A stretch of 64,000 nucleotides of DNA, taken from the NCBI GenBank assembly GCA_019115145.1, contig DXED01000039.1, positions 1 through 64,000 on the forward strand. The letters run 5' to 3'. Below are positions 15,963 through 24,740 of the stretch, piece by piece (positions within the stretch are counted from its first letter, which is position 1; each line of letters starts with the position of its first letter). The translations under genes were made by a program, and so were the position numbers. The DNA is from Claveliimonas intestinigallinarum (lineage in GTDB: Bacteria; Bacillota; Clostridia; Lachnospirales; Lachnospiraceae). The notes under the pieces were generated by a model that worked only from the letters and a program-made list of their open reading frames with translations, made no database searches and was not told the origin of the DNA.

Positions 15963-18176
15963 ATGGACGGGACATTTGAGAAGAGAAAAAAGATCATCTA
16001 TGAATTTATCTGTGATGATTTCTATATACCCATGAAGCTGAAGGAGATGGCTTCTCTTCTCCAGGTATCAAAGGAGCAGAGAGGCGAGCTGAAGGAAGTG
16101 CTGGACAGCCTTGTGGACGAGGGAAAGATCTATGTCAGCAAAAAGGGAAAATACTGTAAGGGTGAGTCCCAGACTCTCACCGGCGTGTACCAGGCCAATC
16201 CGAGGGGATTTGGATTTGTGGCTGTGGAAGGCCGGGAGGAGGATATTTTTATCGATGAGGACGACACCGGCGGCGCGTTTCACGGAGACACGGTGGAGGT
16301 GGCCCTCACCCGGGACGGCAGCCACAGGCGGGACGGCCGCAGAGGTGACAGCCACAGACACCGGCAGGAGGGGCGCGTGGTCAGGATCCTGGAGAGGGGG
16401 ACGACCACCCTGGTGGGGCTCTATGAGAAGTCGAAAAAGAAGAGCTACGGATTTGTCGTTCCGGACAACCGGCGTTTTCTGGAGGACGTGTTCATCCCGG
16501 AGGGAAAAGACGGGGGAGCCGTAGACGGCCACAAGGTAGTGGTGGAGCTGACCTCCTATGGCGGCTCCGGAAGAAAGCCGGAGGGCCGGATTGTGGAGAT
16601 ACTGGGGCATGTGAATGACCCTGGAGTGGATATCATGTCCATCGTGAAGGGGAGTGACCTGCCCTGCGAGTTTCCGGAGAAGGTGCTGAACCAGGCGGGC
16701 CGTGTGCCGGATCACATCAGCGAGGCGGACATGGCGGGCCGAAAGGATATAAGAGACTGGCAGATGGTGACCATAGACGGGGAGGACGCCAAGGATCTGG
16801 ACGACGCTGTTTCTCTCACAAAGGAGGGAGACAGGTATGTGCTGGGCGTCCATATCGCGGATGTGGCCAACTACGTGCAGGAGGGCAGCGCCCTGGACCG
16901 GGAGGCCTTAAAGAGAGGAACAAGCGTGTACCTGGCAGACCGGGTGATCCCCATGCTGCCCCACCGGCTGTCCAACGGGATCTGCTCTCTGAACGCGGGG
17001 GAGGACCGGTTGGCCTTGAGCTGTATCATGACCATAGATGAGCGCGGGGAGGTGACAGACCACGAGATTGCTGAGACTGTGATCCGGGTAGATCACCGCA
17101 TGAGCTACACAGGTGTCAGCAGGATACTGGGAGGGGAAGATCCGGAGGAGATGAAAAAATATGAGGACGTGGTTCCCATGCTCACCCGGATGGCGCAGCT
17201 CTCCGGTATACTGAGGGAGAGACGCCACAGGAGAGGATCCATTGACTTCGATTTCCCCGAAGCCAAGCTGATCCTGGATGAGAGGGGGAAGCCGGTGGAG
17301 ATCAGGCCCTACGAGAGAAATGTGGCCACGCGGCTCATTGAGGATTTCATGCTGCTGGCAAACGAGACTGTGGCGGAGGAGTATTTCTGGCGGGAGGTGC
17401 CTTTCCTCTACAGAACCCACGAGGCGCCGGATGAAGACAAGATAAAGACGCTGGCCACCTTTATCAACAATTTCGGCTACACAATGCACGTTGGGGAGAA
17501 GGTGCGGCCCATGGAGATACAGAAGCTCATGGGAAAAATTGAGGGCACGCCCCAGGAGGCCCTGATAAGCCGGCTGGCCCTGCGGTCTATGAAGCAGGCC
17601 AAATACACCCCGGAGAACACAGGGCACTTCGGCCTGGCGGCCAAGTACTACACCCATTTTACCTCCCCCATCCGGCGGTATCCGGATCTGCAGATCCATC
17701 GGATCATCAAGGACGACCTGCGCCGGCGCCTGAATGAGAAGAAGGCGGAGCACTACGAGAAGATCCTGCCCGAGGTGGCAAGGCAGGCCAGCCAGACCGA
17801 GCGCCGGGCAGAAGGAGCGGAACGGGAGACGGTGAAGCTGAAAAAGGCGGAATATATGTCGCAGCACATCGGCCAGGAGTTTGAGGGAGTGGTCTCCAGT
17901 ATCACCAAATGGGGGATGTACGTGGAGCTCCCCAACACAGTGGAGGGCCTGGTGCATGTGGCATCTATGAGCGATGACCACTATGAGTACTACGAGGACA
18001 GATACGAGATGATCGGCAGCCATACAGGACGGGCCTACAAGCTGGGGCAGAGGCTCCGGGTGCGGGTGACCGGGGCAGACCGGCTGCAGAGAACCATAGA
18101 TTTTGAGATCGTGAAGGAAGGAGAGCCGCGGGATGGCGAAGAAGAAGACAGACGGGAAGCTGATTGCCAACAATAA
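15963..18176 (+). CDS. rnr: Ribonuclease R
   Basis: 737 residues from ATG 15963 (GAAGGGAAG upstream). Order: N-terminal helix-turn-helix, two cold-shock OB folds (GFGFVAVEGREEDIFI; SYGFVVPDNRRFLEDVFI), the RNB catalytic domain with DGEDAKDLDDAVSL and HFTSPIRRYPDL, then a C-terminal S1 domain (EFEGVVSSITKWGMYVEL). It is a processive 3'-5' exoribonuclease that degrades structured RNA and, with SmpB and tmRNA, removes stalled mRNAs. Its last 44 bases overlap smpB. Confidence 0.95.
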   Translation: MDGTFEKRKKIIYEFICDDFYIPMKLKEMASLLQVSKEQRGELKEVLDSLVDEGKIYVSKKGKYCKGESQTLTGVYQANPRGFGFVAVEGREEDIFIDEDDTGGAFHGDTVEVALTRDGSHRRDGRRGDSHRHRQEGRVVRILERGTTTLVGLYEKSKKKSYGFVVPDNRRFLEDVFIPEGKDGGAVDGHKVVVELTSYGGSGRKPEGRIVEILGHVNDPGVDIMSIVKGSDLPCEFPEKVLNQAGRVPDHISEADMAGRKDIRDWQMVTIDGEDAKDLDDAVSLTKEGDRYVLGVHIADVANYVQEGSALDREALKRGTSVYLADRVIPMLPHRLSNGICSLNAGEDRLALSCIMTIDERGEVTDHEIAETVIRVDHRMSYTGVSRILGGEDPEEMKKYEDVVPMLTRMAQLSGILRERRHRRGSIDFDFPEAKLILDERGKPVEIRPYERNVATRLIEDFMLLANETVAEEYFWREVPFLYRTHEAPDEDKIKTLATFINNFGYTMHVGEKVRPMEIQKLMGKIEGTPQEALISRLALRSMKQAKYTPENTGHFGLAAKYYTHFTSPIRRYPDLQIHRIIKDDLRRRLNEKKAEHYEKILPEVARQASQTERRAEGAERETVKLKKAEYMSQHIGQEFEGVVSSITKWGMYVELPNTVEGLVHVASMSDDHYEYYEDRYEMIGSHTGRAYKLGQRLRVRVTGADRLQRTIDFEIVKEGEPRDGEEEDRREADCQQ

Positions 18177-18606
18177 GAAGGCATATCACGACTATTTTAT
18201 ACTGGACACCTACGAGGCCGGCATCTCCCTGGCAGGGACGGAGGTCAAGTCCCTGCGCATGGGAAAATGCAGCATCAAGGAGTCGTTTATCCGCATTGAG
18301 AACGGGGAGGTCTGGATCTACGGCATGCACATCAGCCCCTATGAGAAGGGGAACATTTTTAATAAGGATCCTCTGCGGGTGCGCAAGCTCCTTCTCCACA
18401 AGTCGGAGATTAACAAGATGACAGGAAAAATGAAGGAGAAGGGTATTGCAATCGTGCCACTGAAGGTTTATTTTAAAGGCAGCCTTGTAAAGGTGGAGAT
18501 CGGCCTCGCAAGGGGCAAGAAGCTCTACGACAAGCGGCAGGACATCGCCAAAAAGGATCAGAAGAGAGAGGCGGAACGGGAATTTAAGGTAAGAAACTTC
18601 GGATAG
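18133..18606 (+). CDS. smpB: SsrA-binding protein SmpB
   Basis: 157 residues. Contains NKKAYHDYFILDTYEAGISL, GTEVKSLRMGKCSI, the family core SFIRIENGEVWIYGMHISPYE and the basic C-terminal tail (KRQDIAKKDQKREAE). It delivers alanyl-tmRNA to stalled ribosomes. Its start is inside rnr in a different frame, so translation is coupled. The tmRNA gene is 2.2 kb downstream on the same strand. Confidence 0.96.
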   Translation: MAKKKTDGKLIANNKKAYHDYFILDTYEAGISLAGTEVKSLRMGKCSIKESFIRIENGEVWIYGMHISPYEKGNIFNKDPLRVRKLLLHKSEINKMTGKMKEKGIAIVPLKVYFKGSLVKVEIGLARGKKLYDKRQDIAKKDQKREAEREFKVRNFG

Positions 18607-18619
18607 AGGAGGAAATAGT

Positions 18620-18886
18620 ATGGTACCTGTGAGTAAGGAGGAGCTTAGAAAAATGGTCTCCCAGACGACTATCGAGACCTATGAGGAGCTGACGCCTCAG
18701 CTCATTTCGCTCATCCAGGAGACAAACGCGAAGACAGAGCTGACGGAAAGTCAGAGGCAGGACGAGATATCCCTTCACATGATGGGGTACATTAAGTCCT
18801 GCACAAATGAGATCATCATAGAGGTCCTTGCAGAGATACTGGGCCTGGAGGACGAGAAAAATCCAGTGCACATGGGAGGAAAGTAA
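18620..18886 (+). CDS. Small hypothetical protein, 88 residues
   Basis: Preceded by GAGGAGG and placed 13 bases after smpB, so probably in the same operon. The predicted protein is acidic and helical, with no membrane segment, signal peptide or cysteine motif. I do not recognise the family. The next gene starts one base after its stop. Confidence 0.7.
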   Translation: MVPVSKEELRKMVSQTTIETYEELTPQLISLIQETNAKTELTESQRQDEISLHMMGYIKSCTNEIIIEVLAEILGLEDEKNPVHMGGK

Positions 18887-18887
18887 G

Positions 18888-19400
18888 ATGGCATATTGTG
18901 TGAAGTGCGGAGCAAAGGTGGACGACGGGATCCGTTTCTGTCCCTACTGCGGGGCTGAGATCCCTCTTGGCCAGGGCCAGTACGACCAGCAGAGTCAGGA
19001 CCAGGGCTGGCAGGGACAGTACAGTCAGCAGGGGCCGTATGACCAGTCAGGGGAGGGGTATTTTCATCCGGAGGACGTGAGAGCGAACAAGGTGATGGCA
19101 GTCCTGTCCTACATAGGCATTCTGGTACTCATCCCTCTCCTTGCGGGAAACAAAAGCTCAGAATATCTGAGACACCACATCAATCAGGGACTTGCAATCT
19201 GGATCGGGAGCATCCTGGCGGACATACTGTCCGGAGAGGGCTTCCTGGGCTTTGCGCTCTTCTCCTCCTTCTGGCCCCTTGATCTGGTGGGTGATATTCT
19301 GAGTCTTGTGTTCCTTATTCTGATGATTGTGGGAATTGTGGACGCCTGCCGGGGTGTGAGAAGAGAGCTGCCTGTTGTGGGAGCTTTCAAAATACTTTAA
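18888..19400 (+). CDS. Zinc-ribbon membrane protein (DUF4870-like)
   Basis: 170 residues from ATG 18888, AGGAAAG upstream. A zinc ribbon at the N-terminus (YCVKCGAK ... FCPYCGAEI) is followed by a Gln/Gly/Tyr-rich low-complexity linker. The membrane region begins NKVMAVLSYIGILVLIPLLA, then RHHINQGLAIWIGSI and a third hydrophobic stretch. This resembles the DUF4870/Tic20-like small membrane proteins with an added zinc ribbon. Role unknown. Confidence 0.8.
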   Translation: MAYCVKCGAKVDDGIRFCPYCGAEIPLGQGQYDQQSQDQGWQGQYSQQGPYDQSGEGYFHPEDVRANKVMAVLSYIGILVLIPLLAGNKSSEYLRHHINQGLAIWIGSILADILSGEGFLGFALFSSFWPLDLVGDILSLVFLILMIVGIVDACRGVRRELPVVGAFKIL

Positions 19401-19426
19401 AAGAGACGTGAATTCACAAATTTAAC

Positions 19427-19455
19427 TTGATAAAGTGCTAAAGCGGTTGTATAAT
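19427..19455 (+). promoter_or_regulatory. Promoter for the aminotransferase gene
   Basis: TTGATA at 19427-19432 and TATAAT at 19450-19455 with a 17-base spacer. Confidence 0.75.
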
Positions 19456-19485
19456 AAATCATATGGTAAATGAGAGGGAAGATAT

Positions 19486-20667
19486 ATGATTTCTAAAAGG
19501 ATACAGGAAGTGGAGCCGTCCAGGACGGTAGAGCTGACAAACCGCATAGCTGCAATGAAGAGGGAGGGAATCCCTGTAATCGGGCTCAATGTAGGTGAGC
19601 CCGATTTTGATACTCCGGCCCATATCTGCCGGGCGGCAGAGAAGGCCATCGAAGAAGGATTTACGAGGTATACGCCGGTTATGGGTGTGCCGGAGCTAAG
19701 AGAGGCCATAGCGTCCAAGCTTGTGGAGGAAAACAGGGCAGATTATGCGCCGGATGAGATTACCCTGGGCCCGGGGGCCAAACAGTGCATCTATGCGGCG
19801 CTCCTGGCTCTCTGCGATCCGGGGGACGAGGTGATCATCCCCTGTCCCTGCTGGGTCAGCTACACTGAGATGGTGCGCATGGCCGGGGGAGTGCCGGTGA
19901 CTGTGCGGACGGCGGAGGATTTCAGCCTTGACCTTACCAGTATTGCGCAGGCGGTGACAGATCGGACAAAGGCGGTGATCATCAACACGCCCAACAATCC
20001 AACCGGCGCTGTGTACAGCCGGGAGAGCCTGGAGGAGCTGGCGCTTCTTGCGCAGAGACATGATTTTTATATCATATCGGACGAGGTCTACGAGTCTATG
20101 GTGTACGATGGGCGGGAGCATGTGAGCGTAAGTTCCCTCTCCGGAGACGCCAGACGGAGGACTGTGCTCATCAACAGCTTTTCAAAAACCTACGCCATGA
20201 CAGGGTGGAGGCTTGGCTACCTGGCGGCGAACCGGGAGGTCGTAAAGGCGGTCAATGTGGTTCAGAGCCAGATGATCTCCTCTGTCAATTCCATTTCCCA
20301 GAAGGCCGGGATCGCGGCGTTGCAGGGCAGCCAGGACTGCGTCAGAGCCATGGCGGCGGAGTACGACAGGCGCCGCTGCTTTCTCCATGAGCGACTGTGC
20401 GGCATAGAGGGCATCCGATGCCGGAAGGGGAAGGGGGCCTTCTACCTCCTGCCGGATGTGACAGATTATTTGGGCCGGGAATATAATGGAAAGAGGATAG
20501 AGGACGATCTGGCCCTTGCGGAATTCCTCCTGGACAAAGCCCGGGTGGCGGTGGTGCCGGGCAGCTCGTTCCTGGCGCCGGGGCACCTTCGGATCACCTA
20601 TGCGGCTTCCATGGAGACGCTGGAGAAGGCGGCGGACGCCATGGAGAAGGCCCTGCGGCTGCTTTAG
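19486..20667 (+). CDS. Class I PLP-dependent aminotransferase (AspC/PatA-like)
   Basis: 393 residues. Fold type I features are all present: NVGEPDFDTP, GAKQCIYAAL, NTPNNPTGAVY, ISDEVYE, SFSKTYAMTGWRLGY with the PLP lysine, and the C-terminal carboxylate-binding Arg in HLRITYA. Closest in feel to the Ib aspartate aminotransferases of Firmicutes. The exact amino acid cannot be read from sequence. It has its own promoter. No terminator hairpin is evident before the ssrA promoter. Confidence 0.9.
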   Translation: MISKRIQEVEPSRTVELTNRIAAMKREGIPVIGLNVGEPDFDTPAHICRAAEKAIEEGFTRYTPVMGVPELREAIASKLVEENRADYAPDEITLGPGAKQCIYAALLALCDPGDEVIIPCPCWVSYTEMVRMAGGVPVTVRTAEDFSLDLTSIAQAVTDRTKAVIINTPNNPTGAVYSRESLEELALLAQRHDFYIISDEVYESMVYDGREHVSVSSLSGDARRRTVLINSFSKTYAMTGWRLGYLAANREVVKAVNVVQSQMISSVNSISQKAGIAALQGSQDCVRAMAAEYDRRRCFLHERLCGIEGIRCRKGKGAFYLLPDVTDYLGREYNGKRIEDDLALAEFLLDKARVAVVPGSSFLAPGHLRITYAASMETLEKAADAMEKALRLL

Positions 20668-20700
20668 GAAAAGACAGGAAAAGACGTTTGCGGGAAAGCC

Positions 20701-20729
20701 TTGACAGGGCCGGAGCCAGTTACTATAAT
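20701..20729 (+). promoter_or_regulatory. Consensus promoter for ssrA
   Basis: TTGACA at 20701-20706, exactly 17 bases, TATAAT at 20724-20729: 12 of 12 to the sigma-A consensus. The roughly 30-base leader before the mature 5' end would be removed by RNase P. Confidence 0.9.
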
Positions 20730-20767
20730 AAATGAGACAACAAAAAACGTCTGCGGTCAGACAGCGC

Positions 20768-21116
20768 GGGCTTGTACTGGTTTCGACGGGGGTTTGGAAG
20801 TTGGAGAAGCCATCCGTAGCGGGACACTACGATAAAAGTTCCAATTAAATATAAACGCAGACAATAGAGAATTAGCGTACGCTGCCTAATTTTGGCGGCA
20901 GTCGGCCTTAGGTCATCCGCTGCTTAAGATCCCGGCTTCAACAAGGCGGAGCACTTCGTCCTCAAAGCTTTGAGGGGATGGAAGACTTTATGAAGCTACT
21001 GAAACCGGAAGCCTGTCATTAGGCGGCCGGCAGAGGGAATGTCAAACTAATGACTGTGATGGGAGATGCTCTGATGGAAAGGCTTTCGGACGCGGGTTCG
21101 ATTCCCGCCAGGTCCA
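20768..21116 (+). ncRNA. ssrA: tmRNA (SsrA)
   Basis: The 5' acceptor strand GGGCTTG (20768-20774) pairs with CAGGTCC (21109-21115) through G-U pairs. The hallmark TTTCGACGGGGGTT follows the 5' end, and the T arm GCGGGTTCGATTCCCGC is near the 3' end. The tag frame starts at GCA 20857, after ATAAAC, and encodes ADNRELAYAA before TAA at 20887-20889. The charged alanine is added in front. CCA is not encoded. It works with SmpB and RNase R, both encoded upstream. The tag ending YAA instead of the common LAA or FAA is a small peculiarity. Confidence 0.95.
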
Positions 21117-21126
21117 TTTTGGAAGC

Positions 21127-21171
21127 AAAGGGAAATGCTTGGTATGCAGGTGTTTCCCTTTTTGTTTTATT
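21127..21171 (+). terminator. Terminator of ssrA
   Basis: AAAGGGAAA at 21127-21135 pairs with TTTCCCTTT at 21153-21161, followed by TTGTTTTATT. Confidence 0.8.
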
Positions 21172-21214
21172 GATACAATGTTCCCGGAAGTGGAGACTGT
21201 TTGATAGATATTTC

Positions 21215-21263
21215 AAAAAGAGGGTGCCCCTCAAGTCAACGCATGACTTTTGTGACACCCTCT
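21215..21263 (-). terminator. Terminator of tRNA-Ser
   Basis: On the - strand, AGAGGGTG (21263-21256) pairs with CACCCTCT (21226-21219), followed by T residues complementary to 21215-21219. An inner hairpin is formed by AAGTCA and TGACTT at about 21233-21249. Confidence 0.75.
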
Positions 21264-21273
21264 CTCATTTCAG

Positions 21274-21365
21274 CGGAGACGGAGGGATTCGAACCCTCGT
21301 ACCGGCGATAAAACCGATAAACTGATTTCGAGTCAGCCCCGTTACGGCCACTTCGGTACGTCTCC
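21274..21365 (-). tRNA. tRNA-Ser(CGA)
   Basis: On the - strand the acceptor stem GGAGACG (from 21365) pairs with CGTCTCC (21281-21275), with discriminator G. The anticodon loop is CTCGAAA in the stem CTGA/TCAG, giving anticodon CGA for UCG codons. A long variable arm (about 20 bases) marks a class II serine tRNA, and the T loop is GGGTTCGAATCCC. Length 92. CCA is not encoded. Confidence 0.93.
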
Positions 21366-21456
21366 AGAAAAATGCTGTCTCTCTGAAAGGCGATAAACAG
21401 CACAAATTATTATAGCATGTTCCGGAAAATTCGGAAAGGAAAAATTTGAAAAGATT

Positions 21457-21744
21457 TTATTTTGATTTCTTCCGGCGGCCAAAGAGTCCTCTTTTTCCCT
21501 CGCGCTCTTCCCTGCCGATAGCCAGAAGCTCGTCGTAGGCCCGGCGCATCTCTGTCTCCCGCTTCTCGCGGACAGACTTTGGGGGAATATTGGCGTATTT
21601 TGGATAGTGCTCCTCCTCTTCCTCTCGAACCTGTGGTGCCTTCTGCTCCGGAAGGCGGTACTTCTTACGGCAGGTATCGCAGAGACCAAATCTGGGATCC
21701 TTTCTGCTTATTCTCAGTTCGTTTCCACATCTGGGACAGTTCAT
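21457..21744 (-). CDS. Small CxxC zinc-finger protein
   Basis: 95 residues from the ATG complementary to 21744, preceded by GGAGGAGGA; a much longer open frame upstream is a shadow of the response regulator. The N-terminus has MNCPRCGNEL ... FGLCDTCRKKY, two CxxC knuckles that would bind one zinc. The rest is highly charged, with an Arg/Lys-rich C-terminus (GRRKKSK). I do not recognise a family; nucleic-acid binding is plausible from charge. Confidence 0.7.
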   Translation of the reverse strand: MNCPRCGNELRISRKDPRFGLCDTCRKKYRLPEQKAPQVREEEEEHYPKYANIPPKSVREKRETEMRRAYDELLAIGREEREGKRGLFGRRKKSK

Positions 21745-21875
21745 GGTTGTCCTCCTCCTCATCCGATCTTGGGCACGGCGCACGCTGCCGCGCTGTGCGG
21801 CAGGATTGAAAATTCCTGCCAGTAGCTCATTATACCATATTTCTGAAAAAATTTCACAAAAGAAACATAGAATAC

Positions 21876-21884
21876 TGCTATAAT
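21876..21884 (+). promoter_or_regulatory. Extended -10 promoter for the response regulator-kinase operon
   Basis: TGCTATAAT at 21876-21884. A possible -35, TTCACA at 21853, has a long 20-base spacer. The ATG follows about 35 bases downstream. Confidence 0.5.
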
Positions 21885-21918
21885 AGTGTAAAATGTAAGC
21901 GGCAGGAGGTATGCTTTG

Positions 21919-22596
21919 ATGGAAAAGATGAAAATACTGGTGGTCGACGACGAGAGCCGCATGCGCAAGCTGGTGCGGGATTTCCTGGAGCGGGAGGGCT
22001 TTCAGGTACTTGAGGCAGGAGATGGCATGGAGGCCATGGATATATTTTATGAGAACAGAGACATCGCGCTCATGATCCTGGACGTCATGATGCCCAAGAT
22101 GGACGGATGGCAGGTGTGCCGGGAGGTCCGCCAGTCCTCCAAGGTACCCATCATCATGCTGACGGCCAGGGGAGAGGAGAGAGATGAGCTCCAGGGCTTC
22201 AGCCTGGGAGTGGACGAATATATATCGAAGCCCTTCAGCCCCAAGATCCTTGTGGCCAGGGTGGAGGCCATCCTGAGGAGGACCCGGGACGCCCAGGCCC
22301 AGGAGACGCTGGAGGCCGGCGGCATTGAGCTGGACAAGACGGCCCACATCGTGAAGCTGGACGGTGAGCCGGTAGAGCTCAGCTACAAGGAATTTGAGCT
22401 GCTCACATATTTTATGGAAAACCAAGGGGTGGCTCTCTCCCGGGAGAAGATCCTGAACAATGTGTGGAACTACGATTATTTTGGCGATGCCCGGACCATC
22501 GATACCCATGTGAAGAAGCTGCGCAGTAAGCTGGGAGACAAGGGGAACTACATCAAGACTGTCTGGGGCATGGGATATAAATTTGAGGTGGCGTAG
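21919..22596 (+). CDS. OmpR/PhoB-family response regulator
   Basis: 225 residues from ATG 21919, nine bases after AGGAGG. The receiver has VVDDESRMR, the phosphorylated Asp in LILDVMMPKMDG and YISKPFSP. The C-terminal winged helix contains ELSYKEFELLTYFMENQG and DTHVKKLRSKLG. The kinase gene starts with no gap. Regulon unknown. Confidence 0.93.
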   Translation: MEKMKILVVDDESRMRKLVRDFLEREGFQVLEAGDGMEAMDIFYENRDIALMILDVMMPKMDGWQVCREVRQSSKVPIIMLTARGEERDELQGFSLGVDEYISKPFSPKILVARVEAILRRTRDAQAQETLEAGGIELDKTAHIVKLDGEPVELSYKEFELLTYFMENQGVALSREKILNNVWNYDYFGDARTIDTHVKKLRSKLGDKGNYIKTVWGMGYKFEVA

Positions 22597-24054
22597 ATGA
22601 AACATTCAATACGCAGGCAGATGATTGCTGTGTTTGTGGGGCTGATCGTCTGTATGCTGGTCATCCTTCTGCTCCTGGTGGGCTCCGGTCTGGAGCCCTA
22701 TTATATACGGGAAAAGAAGGATAATTTTACCGAGCTGTACAATGAGATTGACCAGATTACTCAGAACGGCGAGATGACGGAGGATGAGATCAGTCAGATC
22801 AATCGCACGGCAGAGCGGTACAATTTTTACTATATTGTGTGGAATTTTTCCAATGAGTCCGGCTTTTCCAATCTTCACGACAGCCAGATGCTGCTGATGC
22901 AGCTGGCCGGCGTCCTCTTCAACAAGATCGACAGTCAGGTCATGGAGAAAAATGACAATTACCAGGTGGTGGAGTTCCGGGACAGCGCCCAGCAGGTAGA
23001 CTACCTGGCCCTGTGGGGGACAGTGGGGGACTCCTACAACATTTTCATCCGCAGCCCTCTGGAGAGCATCCAGGAGACCATGGTACTTTTTTACCGCTTC
23101 CTCATTATTGTGGGACTTGGGGTCATTGCGGGAGGCATCCTGTTTGTCTGGTATTTTTCCAGGCGGCTCACAGAGCCTCTGCGGGAGCTGGCGGTTCTGT
23201 CGGCCAGGATGGCGGACCTGGACTTTGACGCCAAGTACACAAGCGGCGGCGGGGGTGAGATCGGCGCCCTCGGGGAGAATTTCAACACCATGTCCGAGAA
23301 GCTGGAGGCGACTATCTCCGAGCTGAAGAACGCGAATTTTCGCCTGCAGCAGGACATCGAGCAGAAGGAAAAGATCGAGAAGATGCGCACAGATTTCATG
23401 GGAAATGTGTCCCATGAGCTGAAGACCCCCATCGCCCTCATCCAGGGCTATGCGGAAGGACTGAAGGAGGGGGTCAGCGACGATGCGCAGAGCAGGGAGT
23501 TCTACTGTGATGTTATTATGGACGAGGCGTCCAAGATGAACCAGATGGTGAAAAATCTCATGACTCTCAATCAGCTTGAATTCGGAGATGAAGATGTGGA
23601 GTTCCAGAGGTTTGACCTGACGGAGCTGATCCGGGGCGTTCTACAGAGCATGGAGATCATGGCCCAGCAGAAGGAGGCAAGGGTCCAGTTCCGGCAGAGG
23701 GAGCCGGTCTATGTGTGGGCAGATGAGTTCAAGGCGGAGCAGGTGGTGAGAAACTATGTGAGCAACGCCTTCAACCATCTGGACGGAGACCGGGTGGTGG
23801 ATGTGAAGATCATTCCCTCCGGCGATAAGGTACGAGTCACTGTATTCAACACAGGCATCCCCATACCGGAGGAGGATGTGCCCCATATCTGGGAGAAATT
23901 TTACAAAGTGGACAAGGCCCACACGAGAGAGTACGGGGGCAACGGCATCGGCCTGTCCATTGTGAAGGCCATCATGGACTCCTTCCACCAGGAATACGGC
24001 GTCAAAAACTATGATAACGGCGTGGAATTCTGGTTTGAGCTGGATGTGAAATAG
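22597..24054 (+). CDS. Membrane sensor histidine kinase (HAMP-HisKA-HATPase)
   Basis: 485 residues. The first membrane helix is at about 9-30, followed by an extracytoplasmic sensor of about 130 residues, a second helix near 165-188 and HAMP (LTEPLRELAVLSARMADLDF). HisKA contains NVSHELKTPIALIQGYAEGL. The ATPase lobe has VVRNYVSNAFNH, FNTGIPIPEEDV and GGNGIGLSIVKAIMD. Cognate partner of the regulator immediately upstream. The extracytoplasmic ligand cannot be predicted. Confidence 0.93.
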   Translation: MKHSIRRQMIAVFVGLIVCMLVILLLLVGSGLEPYYIREKKDNFTELYNEIDQITQNGEMTEDEISQINRTAERYNFYYIVWNFSNESGFSNLHDSQMLLMQLAGVLFNKIDSQVMEKNDNYQVVEFRDSAQQVDYLALWGTVGDSYNIFIRSPLESIQETMVLFYRFLIIVGLGVIAGGILFVWYFSRRLTEPLRELAVLSARMADLDFDAKYTSGGGGEIGALGENFNTMSEKLEATISELKNANFRLQQDIEQKEKIEKMRTDFMGNVSHELKTPIALIQGYAEGLKEGVSDDAQSREFYCDVIMDEASKMNQMVKNLMTLNQLEFGDEDVEFQRFDLTELIRGVLQSMEIMAQQKEARVQFRQREPVYVWADEFKAEQVVRNYVSNAFNHLDGDRVVDVKIIPSGDKVRVTVFNTGIPIPEEDVPHIWEKFYKVDKAHTREYGGNGIGLSIVKAIMDSFHQEYGVKNYDNGVEFWFELDVK

Positions 24055-24118
24055 AAAATATGGTAGACTAAAATTGCATGTACACTGTGACACAGACAGA
24101 AAGGAACCGGGAGGACAG

Positions 24119-24724
24119 ATGATAGCGATTATTGATTACGATGCGGGAAATATAAAAAGTGTGGAGAAAGCCATGCGCTACCTGGGGCAGGATGTGGAGA
24201 TCACCAGGGACCGGGAGCGGATCCTGGCAGCGGACAAGGTGATCCTGCCCGGGGTGGGCGCCTTTGGCGACGCCATGGAGAAGATACGGCAGTACGGCCT
24301 GGAGGAGGTGATCCGCCAGGTGGTGGACAGGGGGACGCCCTTCCTTGGCATCTGCCTGGGGCTGCAGCTCCTTTTTGAGGAGAGCGAGGAGAGCCCCGGC
24401 GCGAAGGGGCTCGGCATACTGAAGGGAAAGATCCGCAGGATCCCCGGAGGAGAGGGCCTTAAGATACCCCATATGGGATGGAACACCCTGGAGCTCTCAG
24501 GGGACGGCCGGCTGTTTAGGGGCGTGCCGGAAGAGCCCTTTGTGTATTTCGTGCACTCCTATTACCTGGAGGCGCAGGAGGAGGAGATCGTGAAGGCAGT
24601 CACCTGGTACGGCACCAAAATTCACGCCTCGGTGGAGAAGGAAAACGTGTTTGCCTGTCAGTTCCACCCCGAAAAGAGCAGCTCCACAGGGCTTCTCATG
24701 CTGAAGAATTTTGTAGAACTATAG
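24119..24724 (+). CDS. hisH: Imidazole glycerol phosphate synthase, glutaminase subunit
   Basis: 201 residues from ATG 24119 (GGGAGG upstream). Class I glutamine amidotransferase: LPGVGAFGDAM, the nucleophile in GICLGLQLL, and the His-Glu pair in FACQFHPEKSS. It supplies ammonia to HisF for histidine synthesis, linked to AICAR release. hisF follows 16 bases later. None of the other his genes are in the window. Confidence 0.95.
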   Translation: MIAIIDYDAGNIKSVEKAMRYLGQDVEITRDRERILAADKVILPGVGAFGDAMEKIRQYGLEEVIRQVVDRGTPFLGICLGLQLLFEESEESPGAKGLGILKGKIRRIPGGEGLKIPHMGWNTLELSGDGRLFRGVPEEPFVYFVHSYYLEAQEEEIVKAVTWYGTKIHASVEKENVFACQFHPEKSSSTGLLMLKNFVEL

Positions 24725-24740
24725 ACGGAGGTACATAAAG

